From NCBI GenBank assembly GCA_029891345.1, contig CM057009.1:233731178-233795177 (forward strand): DNA of 64,000 nucleotides, read 5' to 3'. The stretch's first letter is position 1, and every line of letters begins with the position of its first letter. Below, piece after piece: positions 11,101 through 22,309 of this stretch. This DNA comes from Dryococelus australis (lineage: Eukaryota > Arthropoda > Insecta > Phasmatodea > Phasmatidae). The notes beneath the pieces are model-generated. The model did no database searches and was not told the origin of the DNA. It was given only the letters and a program-made list of their open reading frames with translations. Position numbers and translations under genes: made by a program.

Positions 11101-12010
11101 CTAACAATATTCATTCAAAACAAAAAAGTGTTTCATTTTAAATTGCGGAAAAAAGAGAAATCATTTAGCAATGTATTCATGTATGACATGAGAAAATTTT
11201 GTCAGATTACACACACTAGTTTAAAACAAAAAAAAAAGTTTGTTTTTCAAGTATTTTTCGGCCTTAAACCAGGCTTGTTTCTGTCTGCAGTACAAAATAA
11301 AATGTAGCATTGTGTGCAATTTTTTTCTAACATGAATCATAGATGTTTTCCTTAAACTTTACAGTGGTATATCATTCGTAAATATATGTGCCATAGTAAT
11401 GTTGTGCTTGAATAACTAAAAGCATGTATTGCTCTCTCCCGATGAGAGGTCTAATGTGAAATTTCCGGCCCGACCCTTCATTACCCAGTGTCCGTACACT
11501 GGCGCTCCAAGCGTGGTTTCTGTGAACTACTTGCAGCAGGCAGTCGGGCACGAACACTAGGAAAAGGAAGCAATAAATGTAGGAGGAAAAAGCACGGTAG
11601 AGTGTCTAAAGGGTCGCTTGACATGGTGGGAGGTGTTTTACAAAGGGAGCGAATAGAGGATGGGAAAAAATATAGCCTGCAGCTATTGAGGAATACTAGG
11701 AATGCTTCAACACGTGTCACTAAACACACACTCCATGAGAGCGAGAGGTGAGATGAGAAGTTTGTCCAAGATTTTAAATTTTTATGTGCCCTCTCCCTTT
11801 CTTATTGGAACCACATTTTGCCTCACAATATTGATCATGACTTGGACAGGAGTTCTCATTTATCACACTTTACGCCATACGAGTATCTTCGCTACCACAG
11901 GTACTAGAGTACTAGAGAATTTACATAAAATTAAAAAAATATATAGCAATTAGGTACTTTTAATAATCTCAGAAATACAAGTACACTGCTAGCATGTAAC
12001 ATGAAATGTA
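11101..12010. other. No recognised gene
   Basis: The GC-richer part at 11450-11760 has overlapping open frames on both strands (11488-11751 plus, 11481-11729 minus) without a known motif. Confidence 0.5.
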
Positions 12011-12095
12011 TGTGTGTGTCATATATATATGTGTGTGTGTGTGTGTTTATATATATATATATATATACACACATACATACATACACACACATAAA
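12011..12095. repeat. Compound TG/TA/CA microsatellite
   Basis: TG-rich, then TA, then TG, then TA (12050-12066), then CA and CATA units. The TG arm and the CA arm are complementary around a TA core, so the tract can fold back on itself. Confidence 0.85.
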
Positions 12096-12099
12096 CTAT

Positions 12100-13670
12100 G
12101 TTATGAATCTGCTTGCCCACAATGAAAGATGTAGTGTTAAACAATAGCAAAATAAAGGCTAAAAAGCGGAAGGGGGTGATGCTGCAAGGATATATGACCA
12201 GGATAAAACTTTGCAGGTAATGATAAAAGGTATTTAAAACACAATTTTTTAACTGGAAATTTCTCACAGTACCTTTAGTCACACTCCAAAATGTAAAGAA
12301 AATGTATGCAAAATAATGTTGAAGGCTGCTGTACTAATTTGCGTTAACAGAGAGAAAATATTCCCACAAATAAAATAATTTGTGTTTTGTAAACTATTAA
12401 GGACGTCATAAAATGTAGCAAACGCATAATAATCCACAATTAAAATAAGAGTGTATACTTTTCGATGCTACATATGACATAGTCATTCATTAGATAAACT
12501 TTACTTGCAGCAGTTACGACTTTTGTATTGTGTATTGAATTAGAATTTAGCCTGTTGCTAAATTCATATAGAATTTGCTAGGTCAAATTGTGTAAAATGT
12601 CCTGATTAATATATATATGCTCAAGAACAGTAATTCATTGTCCAAGTAAACAGTGTGATTGTAATCGCATAATGGTTTTTTAAAAAAATGTAATCTTTTA
12701 AAGATGCTTGCTATGGAGGTTAATATGGACTGTCATACCTACGTCATAGCCATTGCAACTAGTTGCTGTATGTCACATTCATATACTGCTTATACCTATC
12801 ACTCAGTGACGTAGCTAGCACTTTTGGCTCCTGGGAGGCTGAAACCATCGTCCTCCCTCCCTTCCATCAAAAAAAAATCTATTTCTCTACTCATATTGAC
12901 AGTTAATGATGGAAATGGGTGCCGTTAGATTTATTTTTGACTGGATGTGCATTTCTTCAAAGTCAACTCTAAAGTGTCAGTATGTCATGTGATAAATAGG
13001 TCTCTATTTTGCTTGTTATTTGTGTAATTAAAAAAAATGTTTACTGAATGATCTTGGAAGAATAATATTACTTTCACCATGTGAAAACCCATTTTAACTG
13101 TTGAAATTGCTTCTTTGGTACATACTGTCACATCATATTGTTGTCATGGTAAATACTTAGATGGGAAATAAAAGTAAAAATTAATTATCTGTGTCACATT
13201 AAATCCATATGAAAAAGGGTTACGAGGAAAAGGCTAGATGTGAGATGCTACAGCACTGTAAATTTCTGTGATTCTGTGTCTGATTGTAGAGTTATTACAA
13301 ACTATGGCAAAAGTGAAACACCTTAGCCTACAAAACTTTTATACCACAAACTCTTGTAAATGTTTTGGTCCAGAAAAGCGAAGTTAAATAAAAAATATAT
13401 AATACACACATATTAATAATAACATTTTCTGTTTTTCGACATTATCATTTCGAAGGTAACATTGTAAAGGATTCAGGAATAGTATACAGGAACTAGATTT
13501 GTGTAGCTTGGGTGAATTACTTATGCTACTATGTTGGTTACACCAAATCTTTATGTGATTATAATAGTGTGTGACTTTCATTCAAGAAGCTTACTTCATG
13601 TAATAGTGTGTGAACGAGTGAGACACAAGAAATATTTGCATATGTATATCACACATTTACCCATACTTGG
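12100..13670. other. AT-rich spacer
   Basis: No coding motif. At about 12805 the phrase CAGTGACGTAGCTAGCAC resembles a DNA transposon terminus, but I found no partner end. Confidence 0.5.
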
Positions 13671-13673
13671 GAT

Positions 13674-14755
13674 TAATGATTAATAAAACTAACAATTAAA
13701 ATTAATTGTTAAATCATGTGACTTTTTAACTTAATCGTTACCTTTGAAACTAATTAACTTTCATCTTTCAGTCGTTAATATTTTTGGTTAACTATTAAAA
13801 TTAACGATAGTTTCTCGATGGCCGATGAGTGTTGTTGAAGATAACTACTTGGAAGCCTAATATTGCGAAAAATAATTTAAATAGCAAACAGTACTTTTGT
13901 CTGATAGAAACACCAACCACTACACAAATATTGGCACTAGCGCTATCTGTACGAAGTGAGGCGATCCGCACATAACATCGTTGGTGTCACCACTGTCTCA
14001 ACCAGCCTTATCGATACACAGTCACAGTCACACAGAGTGACATTGTTCTTGTGTGAATCACCATTCTACAGTTATAGTTTGTTCAGTCTGGCTTGAACAT
14101 CATGCTAGATGTATTAATGTTACAGTATTTTCTAAGTTTCTTTTGAATGGCTTTTATTTAAAACTTATATTATGTTGTCATAATAGCCGGGAATTGTATC
14201 TTATTTTCAACAAACCGAAAGTGATGGAAGCAGTAACAATTTAACATTTAAGTGTGTTTTATGTGCGCCAAAATGTAAATATATCAAGGTGTGTGTTACC
14301 TCTGCATTCAATTTGAAAACACACATGAAGGTAATTTGTGGAGATATTATAATTTATGTATTGGATATACGTTTTCTGACAGGCGAGGCACGATGGATGA
14401 TAGAAACTTCGAAATGCAACTGCTTCTGAAATTCAACAATTTTTATCAATAAGTAGTTTCAGTTTTCATGATTTTGAAAGTGCGAAAAGATAATTATTTG
14501 AATAATCTAAATTTAAGAAACTGAACCAAAATTGCAATTTTAAAATGTTTTCAAAGTAGTAACACATGGCATTTCTTTGTAATAAATTTATCAGTGAAAA
14601 AAATTCTTTTAACTTTTCTTTCAAGCTAACATTTTGGATTATTTAACTTTAATCAGTTACTTTGCCTTTAATTTTAACCAGTTATTTTTTTCAGCTGTTA
14701 ACTTTTAACTTTAAACCAGAAATAACCATTTATCATTTAAATGAACTTGTCTCAA
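13674..14755 (+). mobile_element. hAT-like remnant with a BED-type finger
   Basis: At about 14246-14335 the plus strand encodes FKCVLCAPKCKYIKVC and then SAFNLKTHMK. This is a BED-type finger with C-x2-C and the first His. The preceding small frame (14053-14244) is offset from it, so a frameshift or splice would be needed. The flanks are rich in TTAACTTT-like phrases. A weak inverted pair, AATGATTAAT (13674) and its near complement ATTTATCATT (about 14746), might mark the ends. No transposase core is left, so this is a non-autonomous or heavily deleted hAT copy. Confidence 0.4.
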
Positions 14756-16630
14756 AATAAACTTTAATAAGATGAAATTTGTGTTTCTTTCAAGATTAGA
14801 TTATATTGATAAAATTAATTAATTGTGACTCATTAGGATTGCTATAAATTGTAGTCTATACCACCATCCTCTCAAGATAAAACGTACAGAAAATTTAAGA
14901 AATCAAATTAAAATAAAGTATTTAAAAACTACCACAAACTGAATTAAACACTCAAAAATAAAATTAATTTAGATCATTATTTCCCAGCAGTAGTTCCAAT
15001 CAGTGCAAATCACTGTCTCAATTCTCGTATTCACTTTAACTTCAGACTTACTTATCAAAACATTAAATCTCAAATAAATGTTGAAAGTTTGCTACTATTT
15101 AAAAGTTAGGTTCTTCAATCAGTTACTGTGCCGGTGCTTAGCTCGTGAGTAAAGCGGGACTACTGGTTTCTACTTTCCAAAAACATAATTACAAGATAAA
15201 TGTTCTGCCAATACCTCATCCTAAAAGTAGTATTACTTAAGTCTCTGGAGATCACATTACTTTTGAAATAGATAAACAGTTGACTTCAAAATGACGAAGG
15301 CATCACCTGGATATAGGCCAGACTCTTAGCCTGTAACATGGCCTCATTATAGTTCCTCCGCGTCTCTTCTTAAGCCGAAAACCACTAATAAGATAGCTAA
15401 TAATTAAAGAGACTCAGCCCTCTTCTTGACTTGGCTGGCCCTATAAAGTCTTAACTGTAACCTCTGGGTTTGAAAAACTGAACTATCCTTACGAAGATGC
15501 TGGGGATTTTCCTACCGAAAATCCCAGCGATAATCATGCTGCTGGACCCTTCAAAGGTCCCTCTCCAGAAGCAATTACTTCTGGCAACTATCTCAAAACC
15601 TGATGTGATAAGATAGAAGCTACTTCTGGTAACATAAATGCAAGTGATAATTAAACATTAATTTCTCTCAAAATACAAATAAAAGAAATAATTGTGGTTC
15701 GAAATTACAGAAAATAATTATACAAACATATACATTAAACAATAAATTGAAATTAACATATTTAGGTTATCACCTCTTATCTCGGAGTACATATCATTAT
15801 GCCATAGAATAACACAAATAAGAATGAGAACATAAACTAAATTTATATTGGTGGTTTACAATAAAAATATTACATGTTTTTAAATGAAATATTCATATAC
15901 CTAGGAGGGGTTAAAATATCATTACTCAAAATAATATGTAAATAGACATATGCTAATGTCCAAAACACACATGTAAATAATTATCATAACTGTCAACAAA
16001 CATAATTACGTGTTGATAACTTGAAACCATCATAACATTTAAATTTGTACAGTAAAATACATGGATAATAGATCCAACAGTTCATGACTCATGATAAAGA
16101 AACCCGTATTTTAAAGTGAAGTATTGTATTATTTACTCTATATGCGTTCAGTTGGCACACACCTATTTTTTTATTATTTAAAGAATGTGATATAATTAAA
16201 TCTGGATTAAAAATTTTATTCTAACTTATTCAGCGTGAATAATTTTTTCCCCAGTTTACGATTACGCAAAGTTAAAATTACAAAATTTAATGTTTGTTGA
16301 AAAAATTTGGTTGAATTGATCTCTCAATACATTGCATTCATTAAGTTTAGTGTTATTAAACTTCCCTTATTTTACACAAATGAAACATGTTGTTATATTC
16401 CTGATCACTGTAATGATGTTCACAAAAAAAGAATTGTTTCCTTTTATCAGTGTACTAACCAATATGATGAACTATAATTTTATGCATAATATAAGATTTA
16501 TGCTATTTTCAAAATCTAAAGTTTTGCGAAATGTGTGATTTGATCGTTGTATTTTGGTTTCCGGGTAATGTCTACCATTTTAAAGCATCAAAAGTGAAAT
16601 CTTATACCTAGTTATTTTTTATACTCAGTC
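14756..16630. other. AT-rich, with a GC-richer stretch at 15110-15610
   Basis: No open frame or domain. 15110-15610 is less AT-rich and contains the near-palindromic phrase GGGGATTTTCCTACCGAAAA followed by TCCC. Possibly a decayed non-coding transposon; unassigned. Confidence 0.4.
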
Positions 16631-16632
16631 TA

Positions 16633-16633
<1 letters not shown>

Positions 16634-16685
<52 letters not shown>
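16634..16685. repeat. AT dinucleotide microsatellite
   Basis: About 52 bases of uninterrupted AT repeat. Confidence 0.95.
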
Positions 16686-16690
<5 letters not shown>

Positions 16691-17126
16691 ATTACTAAAT
16701 GAAAAATATACTAAGCACTAAATTGGGGCCGTTAGAAATTGTGAACGTTAGAAATTGTGAACTAGTGAAAAAATATATATTTGTCTGATCTGTCAGTGTG
16801 TCAAGACCACTGACTTGCCCCTCTTCATGATCTTCTTAAGAACTCCATCTTCATCTACTCATGTGATCCATTTCAAATATCAGTAATTGCAGACTATTTT
16901 TTTAGATGTAAAATCATGACAAATATTGGTTCCCTTGTACATAGTTAATATTAATTATTTATAATTTCAAATGGTACTTAAAAAGATATGTTCTGATTTT
17001 AAAAAAAGCCATCACATTCCGCTTTCTAAAGATATAAAGTGTTTGCTTATTTGGGATGGTGGCATTTTATGCTAATTTTATCACAAATTTTGATCTTATA
17101 GAAAACACATCCTTATAAAAGAAAAA
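16686..17126. other. AT-rich spacer
   Basis: Nothing recognised, apart from a small direct repeat of GTTAGAAATTGTGAAC near 16730-16760. Confidence 0.5.
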
Positions 17127-17355
17127 ATTATGCCAGGCCAGCGGTTCAATCCCGGGCCGGGTCACCGGATTTTCGCAAGTAAGAATTGTGCTGGATGATG
17201 TTGTTGGCCTGCGGGTTTTTTCAGGGATCTCCCATTTCCCCCACCCCTTCATTCTGGCACCGCTCCATACTCATTTTAGTCACCCTCATGGCTCTCAAGA
17301 CCTCACTGTTAAGAGCTATCCAAATCTCTTCACTTCTTCCAGGCCAGCAACATGC
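17127..17355 (+). mobile_element. tRNA-derived SINE, copy 1
   Basis: A pol III B-box, GGTTCAATCCC (17143-17153), is followed by a body containing GGGATCTCCCATTTCCCCCA and CTCAAGACCTCACTGTTAAG, then CCAAATCTCTTCAC. The same body recurs at 59160-59327, which shows that it is a dispersed family. The tRNA-like head is shortened on the left. Confidence 0.7.
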
Positions 17356-17359
17356 CTTT

Positions 17360-19340
17360 CAAGTGTTATAGAAAATATTAGCATCCTCATGAAAGTTATA
17401 TGTAGCACATTTAAAGAAAAAGTACCAGCTGATGTGATTTTCTGCGTGTTGAGAGAATTTTTAGTGAATCTCGTTCAGATTTCCCTTGCACGTGTTGCAC
17501 CATAGTGAGGATTATCACATATTCTCTACAGCACCTAAATGTAAGAATTTACAATTGTCTCTTTGCCTTTGCACCCTGTCTGGATTGGTGAAACTTGTAA
17601 TATACTTCTCTTAAATTTTGTTCTTGTTGACTGATAATAACCAAATAACTATAGTCTTTGTCCATGCAGCATACTGACTCTAAATGTGAAATAGTTAATG
17701 TTTTCCAAAATCAGTAAATATGGTTCTGCTAAGAAAGACAAGCAGGTTATTATTACAGTAAATAAATTAACCAATTGTGATTTGTGAGCATAAATATGGT
17801 GGTTTTCGTTACTAGAAATCACTGGTTCCCAGTCAGTGCATCTATTCCCCCAAGTTAGTAGCAGTTTATCACCTGACTCTGAGCAGTATTTAAGCTATTT
17901 ATATAATTGTTTCAGACTTTAAATGTTAACATCTCTTTTAAAATTAATTTATAAAGTAACAGTATTTTTGTACAAAACTTTTTTTAACATATTGAACATA
18001 CTTTAAATACAAATAAACCTAAATAATACCTCGGTACAAAATATCTTGACTATAATAATAATATACAATATTTATGTTTATAACTAGAGACATTTTAAAC
18101 TTTTGAATCAATACATAAAGTACTATTAACTGGGGAACTTTTAATTAATACCAAAGGAACATACACTCATTATTTATCAAACCCTGAAAGGAGGCAATCA
18201 TTAGGCATTTAAGAATGAATAAATTGAATAAGTGAAAATAGTCTGTGAAACCTTAGTGAACCTCAGTTAAAGTTTGTTACATTTCTCTCACTCAAAATTC
18301 TGGGCTTGGGTCTTGCTTGATAGCAGGTTGAATAGGTCTTTATAAAAAGATGTAATAAGCTTATTTTGCAATCAACTACTCTTCATTTATTTATATATAT
18401 ATACATACATACTTACATACATATATACTATTGATGGGTCGAGTTGATTGATTGATCCTTAATAATTTGCAATTCTTAGTACCGGGATGGAAATTGATTC
18501 TTTTATGTAAGTGACATGGAATCGGGATCGGTGGTCATAATGCCAAGATTTCAGTGCAGCATCGTTTACAGGAAACCGTTCATGAGTGTGGACATTTAAA
18601 ATAGGGATAATGGGAAGCAATCACATCCAAGAAGTACTGTAGTCAGAATACACAACAGCGCCTTTATTTCTAGAACAAATTACTGGGATAAAAATGTGCT
18701 TGGCCAGCTACCTGCCTTTTCCCCAGTCACATTATTTTCGCGCTCCGGGTGTGTTAACCTTGCATCAGCTACTTGCCGCAAACTTAAGTTCCAAGCCAAG
18801 TACGTGCACATGTCTGCATGCTTTTCAGCAAGGTAATACACTAACTACTTGTTTTATTTGTTCTGGCACGCTAGACGTGACAATTTATTGGTACACATAC
18901 AAATTTCTAGAGTCTCAAATTACATATATACTAAGATAATTTTGTCCTCGTACGTGGAAAAGGCAAATGAGAACATTGAATAACATGCCGTACCGGATTT
19001 TCATTACAAACACTCCCTCGTGCGTGCGCGTTTATTGAAACAAAACAAGGGGAGGAATAAGCTTTCCTTTTGTTAGTGTGTGTTGCGCCATCGCTGTTTA
19101 CTCTGCCCCATTGCTGTTTGCCTTACGCCATCGCAGTTTACCCTTGGGAAGGAAGAAGGGCAGAAACGAGGTAAAGTGATAAATCAACCTTCCTCAGTTT
19201 TTAACGCTGAAAAAAAAGTATCTTTGACAGTTTGGTTAATAATTTGTGTCACAAATAGCCAGTAGTAATGTGTCCTGTAGCTTGATAGATGTATTTAGCA
19301 GTGGTCATAGTATGCTATATTTGTGTTGAGGTACTCTTAC
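17360..19340. other. AT-rich spacer, possible hAT 5' flank at the right
   Basis: No gene seen. 18430-18700 (from GGGTCGAGTTGATTGATTGA) may already belong to the hAT element whose coding remnant starts at 19347, but I could not define its terminus. Confidence 0.4.
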
Positions 19341-19346
19341 AGCAAA

Positions 19347-20959
19347 ATGTCTGAAGTATGGAAACATTTTTTCTCTAGATTTGAATGACAGTATGTATGC
19401 AGTGTGCAATTATTGTTATACAAGAATAAACTGGGGGGCCTCAAAATATACAACGAATCTCATGAAGCATTATTCAGCTCAACACAGATTTATTTCTGTT
19501 GTAAAAAAAAGCCATGGTTAGACACATCTTCCAACAGCATTAATATTTCTTCACAATCTACTAGTGAAGAGTATATTGATGACTCTGAAATCATGCAAAG
19601 CTCATGTCTACTGAAAGACAAAATGTTCCAGGATGTTCTACTTCAACAACATGCCCTACACACACCACAGCACATTCACCAAGCACTGTGCCACAAAAAA
19701 TTTGCAAATCATCTGCTCAGGCATCAATAAAAAAACTACATTGATCTGAAGTCAGAGTTCAGATACATGTGCAAATACAATAATTTGACTGATAGCTGAA
19801 ATTATTTGCATTGACAATCGATCATTAAGCTTGGTTGAAAACACTGGATTTAGGAATTTGATCAACCACTTAGAACCTCAGTATACAATACCTACCAGGA
19901 AAACCATTTCTACCAAAGTAATCCCAGCAATGTACCAAACAGTCAAAGAGAAAGTGGGTGTACCAGTTGGAAAATGTGAATTATGTATGACTACTGACCT
20001 TTGGACCTCTACTTCTAAAGATGACTATCGTAGCCTAACTGCACACTTTTTGGACAGTGAATTCAACTCAAAACACATTTGCATTGCAGTATCACCATTT
20101 CCTGAAATTAGTCACACTGCTTTGAATTTGTGTGATTTCATATCATCATCACTAATGAATTGGGGTATATGTGACAAAGTTGTTGTTGTGGTAACTGACA
20201 ATGCACGCAACATAACAGCTGCTGTAGAACATTTCAAGTACAAGCAACTTTCATGCTTTGCTCATACTATACAGTTAGTGCTTGAAGATGGTTTCTTTTC
20301 AAGCAAGAGTATTTCAAACCTATCAAGTATATGTAGATGTGTAGTAGGACACTTCAAGAATTCTTCACAAGCTTGCAAAGTGCTGCGAAAATGTCGGGCA
20401 ATGGCTCAAGTTCCACCACACCGCCTATTTCAAGATGTCAGCTAGGTGAAACTCCACCTATTACATGTTCTACAGGTTTCTCAAACAAAAAAAGGCAATA
20501 CAATTAGCAGCAGGCGAGCTCAAACTTCCAGCTGAATTAACAAGTTCTCAGTGGAATCTGTTGGAGCATGTAACTGACATTCTCAAGATTTTTAAAACTG
20601 TTACGCTTCAAGTTAGTAAGGAGAGTGTAACAGTTTCTGAAGTTATTTTACTTGTACATGTGATGGAAATTTAATTTTCCAAACCTGCTCCAATTGGCTC
20701 TGGTTTGCAAAGTCTGAAAAATGACCTTCTGTCATTGTTAAGGGTACTCTACAGCAGTTTAGAGGACAATCCTATTCTGAGTCTTGCGACTCTTTTGGAT
20801 CCAAGGTTTAAAGGCAATCCTTTCAAGAATGCTGAGAAGTTGCAAACAGCTAAACAACTGCTCTTAGCAGAAGCAAAGTTACTGAATGAAACAGAAGCAG
20901 AAAATCACCATGTGAGTGATGCTAAAAAAAAAATGAACTCAAAACTCAACAAAGAATGA
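19347..20959 (+). pseudogene. hAT transposase (BED finger type), broken
   Basis: ATG at 19347 starts SEVWKHFF. After a frameshift comes a BED zinc finger: AVCNYCYTRINW, then TTNLMKHYSAQH (C-x2-C ... H-x4-H, about 19399-19490). The next frames give LINHLEPQYTIPTRKTIS and the first catalytic segment CMTTDLWTS (about 19980-20010). VVVVTDNARNITAAV (about 20180-20225, second Asp) and SCFAHTIQLVLEDGF follow. The third segment lies at 20465-20674 (SSQWNLLEHVTDIL), and ILSLATLLDPRFKGNPF is at 20770-20820. This order is that of ZBED-like hAT transposases. Frameshifts or stops lie at about 19385, 19730-19830, 20443 and 20673. The C-terminal hATC dimerisation domain is missing, so the copy is truncated as well as frameshifted. 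Confidence 0.85.
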
Positions 20960-21291
20960 TGTTCGATGCTACTGAAATTTGTATTTTGGTAAATCAAGAG
21001 TTTGGTCCACATTATGTTAATTATTACTGTATGTACAAAAAATGTTGTTAATTTTTTTACATTATTTGGATACATATTTCAAATTAAATACGTGTAGAAA
21101 AAAGTGTAAGGTCTACTGAATGTTGTGTAATGACAAAATACATAACTGATTGAAGCAACTTTATTAATATGTGTCATGTTACATAAAAAAAAAATTTTAG
21201 TATTTATTTAGAAAGCATAGAAGTTGGTTTTTGATAGGCCTACTAAGTTAATTGAACCTTGTTTAAAAAATTAAATACATAAAAACAATAA
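20960..21291. other. hAT 3' flank
   Basis: AT-rich sequence between the hAT frame and the Tc1 remnant, with no coding motif. The boundary between the two elements lies somewhere around 21290-21325. Confidence 0.4.
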
Positions 21292-22206
21292 TCAGAATTG
21301 AGAATCGACCAAAGAATCTGTATTCTGCACTGCATTCCACAACTGATGAGGGGTGCGTGGCATAGGAGACAGATGGCAAAAACCACAATGGTGGTCCCAC
21401 AGATGTTCAATTGGATTGAGATTGGGGTTGTTTAGGGGCCAGGGAAGAACTTTGAAGTCTTGACCGTGCTCTTTCAGCCACGTGTGGACTTTTTTAGCCA
21501 TGTGGCAAGGTGCATTATTGTGCTGGAATATACCATTTCTCCGAGGAAAGACAATCATCATGTACGGACGTGATCACCGAGGATGGATTCATAAGTAAAT
21601 TGATCAAGAGTGCCTTCCACATGGATGATGGGACCTAGATAATACCACGAGAACATTCCTCAGACCATAACACCACCTTGTGTTCATCCAGCAGTGGACG
21701 CAGTGTGTTGGTTACGAGACTTTTCTCGCCGGACATGCTGACAGCTGAAAATGTGACTCATCAAAGAAGGCTACCTGTCGCCAATCAGCAGCGCTCCAGT
21801 CACCATGCTGTTGAGCAAATTCCAGTAATTTTCGTTGATGCATCTGTGTTAACATTGGTTGTAGTCACCCTCAGTTTACTCCAGTTCGCTGAACTGTTGC
21901 AGTAGACACATTTCTGGGTGCCCCCTGGTTCATTTGGATGGTGAGCTATTCCACTGTAGCCTGTCGGCTGGCCTTCACGCATTGTCGTAGTCGACATTCA
22001 CTTCGGACATCAATGGCGCACAGAGCTCCACAGTTTCCACTATGGTTATTCCCAGTGGTGCCATTCGTCCACTCACGATACACCTTCACCACAGAGGCAT
22101 GTGAACAGTTCACAAATATTGCAGTTTCCAAAATGCTGTCCTCCTTGGCCCGAAAGCAGATGATCATCCCTTTTTGTAACTTAGTTAAATCACTTCCCTT
22201 AACCAT
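21292..22206 (-). pseudogene. Tc1-like transposase, truncated and frameshifted
   Basis: The start is ATG at 22206: VKGSDLTKLQKGMIICFRAK, then SHASVVKVYREW is the paired-like HTH region. The middle part is read in other frames (21800-21905). The C-terminal part gives FQHNNAPCHMAKKVHTWLKE and LPWPLNNPNLNPIEHLWD, which hold the second Asp/Asn-rich catalytic block and the final acidic residue. The usual family phrase has Asp in HDNAPCH and SPDLNPIE, so HNN and NPNLN show lost catalytic-region Asp residues. Beyond 21330 the translation no longer matches Tc1, so the C-terminus is cut off where the hAT 3' region begins. About 305 codons remain against roughly 340 in intact members. Confidence 0.85.
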
Positions 22207-22276
22207 GACAGCAGGAAGTGCACTGTGTACAGCCAGCCTGTCGGTTGCATTATATACCCGCTTCACCTGCGCTTCT

Positions 22277-22307
22277 AGCAGGTGGTCATAATAATGTGAA
22301 TCGATTG
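22277..22307 (-). repeat. Tc1 right terminal repeat
   Basis: On the minus strand the end reads CAATCGATTCACATTATTAT then GACCACCTGC. It is bounded by TA at 22308-22309, as expected for a Tc1 insertion. I do not find the matching left end, in line with the truncation near 21330. Confidence 0.7.
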
Positions 22308-22309
22308 TA

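Noticed and set aside
12805..12890. A CAGTGACGTAGCTAG transposon terminus
   Set aside because: No partner terminus or target duplication was found nearby.
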